Source: Spinacia oleracea (Eukaryota; Streptophyta; Magnoliopsida; Caryophyllales; Amaranthaceae). From it: a DNA stretch of 64,000 bases. Below are positions 58,516 through 64,000 of the stretch, in pieces. Each line of letters starts with the position of its first letter. The stretch's first letter is position 1. The DNA lies in contig NC_079492.1 in NCBI RefSeq assembly GCF_020520425.1, positions 70,671,671-70,735,670 of the forward strand, read 5' to 3'. A program made the translations under genes and the position numbers. Under the pieces are notes generated by a model that did no database searches, was not told where the DNA came from, and worked only from the letters and a program-made list of their open reading frames with translations.

Positions 58516-59482
58516 TAATGAAAGTCATTCTTTAAATATTTTGAATAAAAAACCATGATTGGAAATTAGTAATGAAGGTATTATCAATAAAGTTAGTTGC
58601 AAAGTTAGTTGACAACTTGAAATTTGCTTGTATAAATTTATATTAATTTTCCAAATTAGTTATCAACTTTTAATTAAAAAAATAGTTATGGACACTAAAG
58701 GAACATTGATCCCCTAATTATACGCATTAATTTTCGCGCTAAAATTGAACATCCGTAGCACTATGTTAGGGGAGTTCATACACTTACCCTGGGGTAAGAT
58801 GACTGTACGTACATACCCTCCAATAGGAATAGGACAAGTCATGAGGTCAAATTTAGGTTTTGGGGGTAATTTACTTATTTAGGTTTTGGGGGTAATTTAC
58901 TTATTTAGGGGGGGGAAAAATTTTCGCAGGTACCGCCTTTCTCTACTGAAGAAGCGGGAGTATTACCGCTCACTTATCCCCCAAAATAAGCCCGCCCAAA
59001 ATTTCGATAGCCCCAAAAAAATAAAAAAAAACTTCTTCAGCTGTGTTCATAGCAGGTGGTCTGCATAAAAGCTTGTTGGTGAATTTTCTTGAGGTGATAT
59101 TCTACTCGTATTTCTTTTGTTAATTTTTTGAAATTGTACTCGTACATCTGTTGGAAAGTATTTATGAATTGGTTTTGTTTGTTGGATGAACTTATTCCCG
59201 TTTTTTCAAATCAATAAATTATTAGTTTTGATTTCGTAGAAACCCAAGTGTGTAGTTGTTATTGACGGAGATTACAATGTCTGAAAATATGTTTCAACCA
59301 TTTAATTAGGTTTAATAAATGTTGTTTGCTGAACACGTTATATAAATAAAGGTCGTGTGTGTAATTAATATACAATATATTATACAGTATGCACTACCTA
59401 TTAAAAATCCACTAGAGTTTAAATACATTGTATGAATTATTATATAACTAATGTACTTTATTATTATGTATTCAACAGTGAA
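58516..59482. other. Upstream region of the FAR1-like gene
   Basis: Mostly AT-rich. A 28-bp unit containing TAGGTTTTGGGGGTAATTTACT is repeated in tandem at about 58853-58908 and ends in a G run. Pyrimidine-rich DNA and TTCAACAG just before 59479 could be an acceptor of a 5' UTR intron. Confidence 0.4.
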
Positions 59483-62344
59483 ATGGTAACTATAGACCTT
59501 AATGGTGAACCTGCTGTGGAAGAAGAAACCATTGTGAACATTCCCACGTCCAACCCCCCTGCCGTAGGCATGTCCTTTAATTCCGGTCACGAGTTTAGTG
59601 AATTTTGTCATCGTTATGCCTATAAAGAGGGGTTTGAGATGTTTGTGAAAAGTAATGTTATTAGAAAGGAGTACAAAGACAAGGGTGTTAGTAAAATAGG
59701 TTTTGGAGATCTTGAGGCTAGGCCGCATATGATGGAACGAATCAGATTAAAATGTAAGAAGGGTGGTGTTAAATCAAGTATTGGTTCTAATGTTACTGGT
59801 TGCAAGATGTTTGTTTATGGGACGCAGAAGGACGGAGAGTTTATAATAATTAGTTGTGACTTAAAGCATAATCACCCTCTTAGCCCCGATTGCAGTAGAA
59901 TGATGGTTAACTACCGTTGCATTGATGGTCCTACATTCGATAGGTTAATGATAAACGAAAGGGGGGGAGTTAGTATTAGTAGAAACTTTGGCACTCAATT
60001 GATTGAAAAAGGGGGCTTTGATAATATTACTTTCAACAAAAAGGATATTAGAAATGCCATAGCAGTTGAACGGCGTAAAACAATGTTTGAGAAAGGTGAT
60101 GCTGCCGGTCTTGAAGATTACTTCAAAGCACAACGAGAACTTAATGGGGATTTTTATAGTTCTATTCAACGTGATGGTGAAGGTATTTTAAAAAATGCAT
60201 TCTGGTCTGACGCGCGTAGTAGAGGGACTTGCAAATATTTCGGTGATGTTATAAGTTTTGACACAACTTTTTCAAGCAACAGGTACGTAATTGAAAATTT
60301 TATTTGTATTTATTACTGCCATATATGTGACCTAACATTTATCCAGGAAACCTAATAGCAATCTTTGAATCGGTATTAGCTCTGAATGCTTACAATTGAC
60401 ATGCATGTGTAATGCATGTTGTAATCTGTATTAGGTAGTCCATTTATTATTGTTGTGGTTTATTTTGTCTAGCAAATCCGTCTGTTAACAAGTAACGCTT
60501 GGAAGAGTGTGTATGTGCAAGGAGTTCAATTTCTATTAGAGTCACGATTAAAAAATTTTGAGCATGTTAATTATCTTTATTGCTAATATAATAATTGCAC
60601 TAGGTATCGTATGCCATTTGCTCCTTTTGTTGGCGTAAACCACCATGGAAAATCGACTGTATTTGCGGCCGCTTTAATCTCACATGAGGATACTGAAAGT
60701 TTTGTTTGGGTGTTTGAGGAATGGCTAAAGTGTATGGGTAAGCCTCCGAAGGGCATTTTGACTGATCAAGATAGGGCAATATGTAGTGCAATAGGCAAAG
60801 TCTTCCCTGTTGTTCCACACCGACTCTGTTTGTGGCATATGCTACAGAATGCATCCCGGAATCTCGGTAAGCTAGCCGACTGGAAAAGCATTGATACGCT
60901 GATCAGAACAGCCGTGCAAGATATGCTCGATCCCGATGAGTTTGACGAGGCTTGGTGTCTTCTGATGGATAGATATAATCAACGAGGTAAGGGTTGGATG
61001 CAGGATTCAAACGACAACCGTCGGCAATGGGCACCAGCCTACAACAGAGGCACATTTTGGGCTGGAATGTCATCTACGCAGAGAAGTGAAGGTATGAATC
61101 GTTACTTCAAAATTCATGTAGACTTAGAATGTGGATTACTCCAATTTATTAAAAACTACGAGTTCTGTATGAAGATAAAGGCACAGGAAGAGAAGGAGGA
61201 CAATTTGAAAAGTCTAGATACGCCTCCTCGACTAGATGTTGACAAGAGTGTGTTAGCTGAGTATGTGTTTCACAAGGTTTACACCAATGAGATGTTTGCT
61301 GTAGTTGTTAATGAGCGTAAAGGTTTAACCCACACAAACGTGACTAAACTTGACGCACTAGGGTCACTTGTTATTTATAGAGCAGACGAGAAGCTAACCT
61401 CTCCTCATTGGAGGAAAAGGTTTAAGAGCTACAATGTTACAGTCGATAAGGTTAAGGGGGAGTTATCTTGTTCATGTCAAATGTTTGAATTTAGAGGTAT
61501 ATTATGTCGGCACATACTAAAAGCTATGGATGTTGAGGATTTTCAATTTATACCGGAGAAATATATACTAGATAGGTGGAGTAAGCAAGTGAGGTCATAT
61601 GAGACTATTAGGGTTTCGTACTTTGATCCTGAAGAATCAAAACGGTTAGCAAAAGCTAAAGAGCTATCTCAAAGGCATAATTATTTGAAAGACTTAGCAA
61701 TGCAAAACGAAACTGCGTACAAGTTGTATACCGAAGGTACTGGCGTACTTAGGCTAAAAACGGAGGATGCGGTGGGTATTAGGAAAACTGGTGACGTAGG
61801 TGATGTTTCCATCTGTTGGTGGGATCCCGATGCACGTAATGTGTTTGGCCGTCGTAGGTTACGGCCAAGAGAGTATAATGAACGCGCCTTAAGAAGGACA
61901 GTTGTACCTCCCGAAGAAGGTGTGTTGAAAACCCCTATTGATAAGAGGCATGTGGGACGGTAAAAGAAAGGACCTTCTTCGATCTACGACAAAACTAAGG
62001 GGAAGCAAGCATGTTCACACGCTGAGACTGCAGCTAACAAGGTAATGAAGTTTTCGTGAATTTAGTATTGTATGAGTAAAATATGTGTCCCGACTAATTT
62101 TTTTGTATTATTGTGAATATAGGAACTTATTAGGTCTATGTATGGACATATTCCTACGTACCGGGCTAGGCAAGAACACGCCAACAACCTTCACGACGTT
62201 CGTGTACATCCGCAATACAACGGACCTGTTTTAGAAGACGTTCCCGAAAGTTCACAAATCAATTTATCTGAAGATATAACCCAGATTTTCGATTACGAAA
62301 CCTATGAATGGCTCACTAGAATGGGAGGACGGATGACATTGTAG
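59483..62344 (+). CDS. FAR1-related (FRS-type) MULE-transposase-derived protein, with an in-frame stop before its last part
   Basis: Domesticated Mutator-transposase-type regulator or MULE transposase. Exon 1 is 59483-60282; exon 2 starts at 60604. Joined, they encode 719 aa to a TAA at 61961-61963. Domains: FAR1 DNA-binding zinc domain (residues about 40-130, ending KHNHPLSPD); MULE DDE domain with D260 (ISFDTTFSS), D321 (ILTDQD) and E429 (TQRSEGMNRYF); SWIM zinc finger with C556, C558, C568 and H570. After the TAA the same frame stays open for 26 codons to a good donor (62041/62042). It continues in phase in a further exon (62123-62344, ending WLTRMGGRMTL). Either the stop is a recent nonsense change, or the protein ends early and the rest is relic. 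Intact catalytic triad and intron structure are compatible with an FRS gene or an active MULE; no terminal repeats were found. Confidence 0.85.
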
Positions 62345-62794
62345 TTCATTGTGTACTAGACCCATTTGTTGAAGAAATTCTGTAAAAACCGATTGGAATA
62401 TAAATCTGTACCCAAATCTTGTGATGGTTAGTTATTATTTGGGAGTATGATACGTTTTAAAAAACTTGAACCTTCAGCACACGTCATTAATTATATATGT
62501 TTTTGATAAATTAAATAGATGTACAGATACAAACAGGAAAAAATAAATGGAAGGAGTACAATGTAGACCATATGTCATATCCATTTTCAATGTTACGAAC
62601 TATTTAAGTTTTTCAAACCTATGTTGAAAGAAATGTAACATGTAATTGCATTCCCATTTAAGAATTTTCGTAATTCATAAAACTCATGAAGATGTATGTT
62701 TTTCAAGGTTTTGACTTATGAAAAATATTCACACCACAATTACATTATATATGTCGATATCATATGGCTAGTGATGTTCATCTAAATCAAAGAA
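62345..62794. other. Spacer between FAR1-like gene and XRCC3-like ORF
   Basis: AT-rich, 450 bp. An out-of-frame ATG at 62765 opens a short frame overlapping the start of the next ORF. No TATA box of convincing position was singled out. Confidence 0.4.
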
Positions 62795-63613
62795 ATGTCA
62801 ATACCAGTCCCAATTGTGTCACCAATTAGACAAAAAATTACAACTAAGTGCAACGCTATAGATCGCATTACACAAGGGGGTGTAAGTGTTGGAGAGGTGA
62901 CAGAGTTATGTGGAGAGAATGCAACCGGTAAAACACAACTTTGCCTGCAGGCCAGTATAGCGTGTCAATTGCCTCCGTCCTTGGGTGGACTGTTTGGGTC
63001 GTCCATTTACATCCACTCGATTGGTCCATTTCCCATTCGGCGTTTAACAGGTTTAATTCCTTTCATTTTAGATTCTGAACTACATAAACATGACAATCCT
63101 TGTGATCACATAACAATCAAGCAGGTCGAATCACCGTATGACTTGCCTAATGTTCTTGATTGGGTTGTAAAGTTGATTCAATACTCGCATAACACAAGCA
63201 GGCATATCTGCTTACTTGTTATTGACTCAGTAGCTAGTATATGTACTAGTCATTTTGACAACACGGTGGAAGATCTAGAGGCACGTTCTCAACTTTTACG
63301 GGCCATCGGTTACGGGTTAAAGTCAATTGCCGCCACATATAATGTTGCGGTCAGTGTTGTCAATAACGTCGTAGAAGTGTTTCCTAGTGATCGTGATTCG
63401 TCTACACATTTCATGATGTCATCTGGAAGGAAGGTTCGACCCGCCTTGGGTATGGGATGGACTAGGAATATAGCAACTAGGTTATTTTTGAGTAAGACAA
63501 TGAATTCCAGTACCCAAATGTTTGACAGATTGTGTAGTGTTTTGTTATCGTCCACACTAGAGTTAAATGCTTGTAGTTTTAAAATAACCGAACAGGGTGT
63601 TACCGATGCATAG
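62795..63613 (+). CDS. XRCC3-like RAD51 paralogue, intronless ORF
   Basis: Encodes 272 aa with the RecA/RAD51 ATPase core. XRCC3 acts with RAD51C in homologous recombination and meiotic repair in the nucleus. Visible features: start SPIRQKITTKCNAIDRITQGG; Walker A GENATGKT (residues 40-47); IYIHSIGPFPIRRL, typical of XRCC3; Walker B LLVIDSVA (D144); a segment MSSGRKVRPALGMGW; and the C-terminal CSFKITEQGV. The length is close to, though a little shorter than, known plant XRCC3 proteins (about 300 aa); the N terminus is short. The whole ORF is one exon. It could be the real XRCC3, a retrocopy or a captured copy. It lies 450 bp after the FAR1-like gene on the same strand. Confidence 0.85.
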   Translation: MSIPVPIVSPIRQKITTKCNAIDRITQGGVSVGEVTELCGENATGKTQLCLQASIACQLPPSLGGLFGSSIYIHSIGPFPIRRLTGLIPFILDSELHKHDNPCDHITIKQVESPYDLPNVLDWVVKLIQYSHNTSRHICLLVIDSVASICTSHFDNTVEDLEARSQLLRAIGYGLKSIAATYNVAVSVVNNVVEVFPSDRDSSTHFMMSSGRKVRPALGMGWTRNIATRLFLSKTMNSSTQMFDRLCSVLLSSTLELNACSFKITEQGVTDA

Positions 63614-63766
63614 GCTTAAAGCAACTTTCAGAAATTGTCACAAAATGAAAACTTTTGCATCAGTACTTTAACACTCCGAAATTAATGTCACAAAGAGGAC
63701 ACGAAACACATACGTGATACATAATAAGTGACGGAGTTCCACATGAAAGCAAACTACCCAACGTGC
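63614..63766. other. Short spacer between convergent genes
   Basis: About 150 bp of non-coding sequence separates the XRCC3-like stop from the stop of a minus-strand exon; it presumably contains both 3' UTRs. Confidence 0.4.
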
Positions 63767-63927
63767 CTAAGTTTTACTTCCTTTCTTGTTAGTTATGATG
63801 TCTACCACTTCTTTCAACTTTAGCTGGTTGAAGCAATTACCCACCAGACGTCCTAGCATATACTTCTTAAGCTGTCTGTCATTGCTTGTATAAAGCTGCA
63901 TTAATGTACAAGTTCTGTATTTAGTGC
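63767..63927 (-). CDS. Probable last exon of an unidentified minus-strand gene (partial)
   Basis: On the minus strand a frame beginning at an AG acceptor (CATCGACAG, boundary at 63927/63928) reads TKYRTCTLMQLYTSND, then KKYMLGRLVGNCFNQL and KEVVDIITNKKGSKT, ending in TAG at 63767-63769. Composition and charge pattern look like real protein, and the C terminus is basic. The upstream exon cannot be fixed: the tempting donor at 63983 does not join in frame without a stop. No family recognised. Confidence 0.4.
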
Positions 63928-64000
63928 CTGTCGATGATGTTAAAAATATTGCGTGTCATTAGGTTGGTTTGAAACATGTTACCTGAAGTAGATCATCCAC

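Noticed and set aside
59312-59728. A 138-codon minus-strand frame overlapping the FAR1-like gene start
   Set aside because: It lies antisense to the well-supported FAR1 domain exon and has no recognisable content.

Overview
The window is plant nuclear DNA, almost certainly from a eudicot. It has plant-type introns, Ty1/copia and Ty3/gypsy retrotransposons, Stowaway-type MITEs, a FAR1-related gene and an alpha-expansin. I cannot name the species. Roughly two thirds of the 64 kb is LTR-retrotransposon sequence; four or five host-type genes sit in the remaining islands.

Left block (1-20780), a nested retrotransposon stack. A Ty3/gypsy chromovirus on the minus strand (remnants 7945-8715 and 19092-20780) is the substrate. 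An autonomous copia element on the plus strand (1-7944, 5' LTR outside the window, intact polyprotein 1719-5684) abuts its integrase end. A 10.4 kb non-autonomous relative on the minus strand (8716-19091) is inserted in its pol gene with target duplication GTCCC.

Central gene island (20781-35898). A MITE (21248-21564) lies just upstream of the 26S proteasome subunit gene RPN3 (21859-31427, eight coding exons, 487 aa). RPN3's two long introns hold tandem duplications and simple repeats. A second MITE (about 31911-32303), an RNase H-like fragment, and a three-exon alpha-expansin on the minus strand (34116-35286) follow.

Second retroelement block (35899-57240). It holds a shorter, older member of the same copia family (35899-42368, duplication CTTGG), a truncated inverted piece of the family's polyprotein (43031-44775), and a decayed copia of another lineage (44877 to about 57240). 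The 3' LTR of that decayed copia is split by a young 10.4 kb non-autonomous element (46593-56959, duplication ATTTT, LTRs nearly identical).

Right gene island (57241-64000). Two MITEs precede a FAR1/FRS-type MULE-transposase-derived gene (59483-62344). One in-frame stop separates its main body from a coding tail that otherwise stays open across a splice junction. An intronless XRCC3-like RAD51 paralogue ORF (62795-63613) follows, then the last exon of an unidentified minus-strand gene.

The most informative theme is one copia family present as an autonomous member plus three defective members. The defective members share the same decayed pol core, LTR architecture and unusual primer-binding site, which suggests mobilisation in trans. 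All boundaries, splice sites and duplications were read by eye; no alignment or database search was run.
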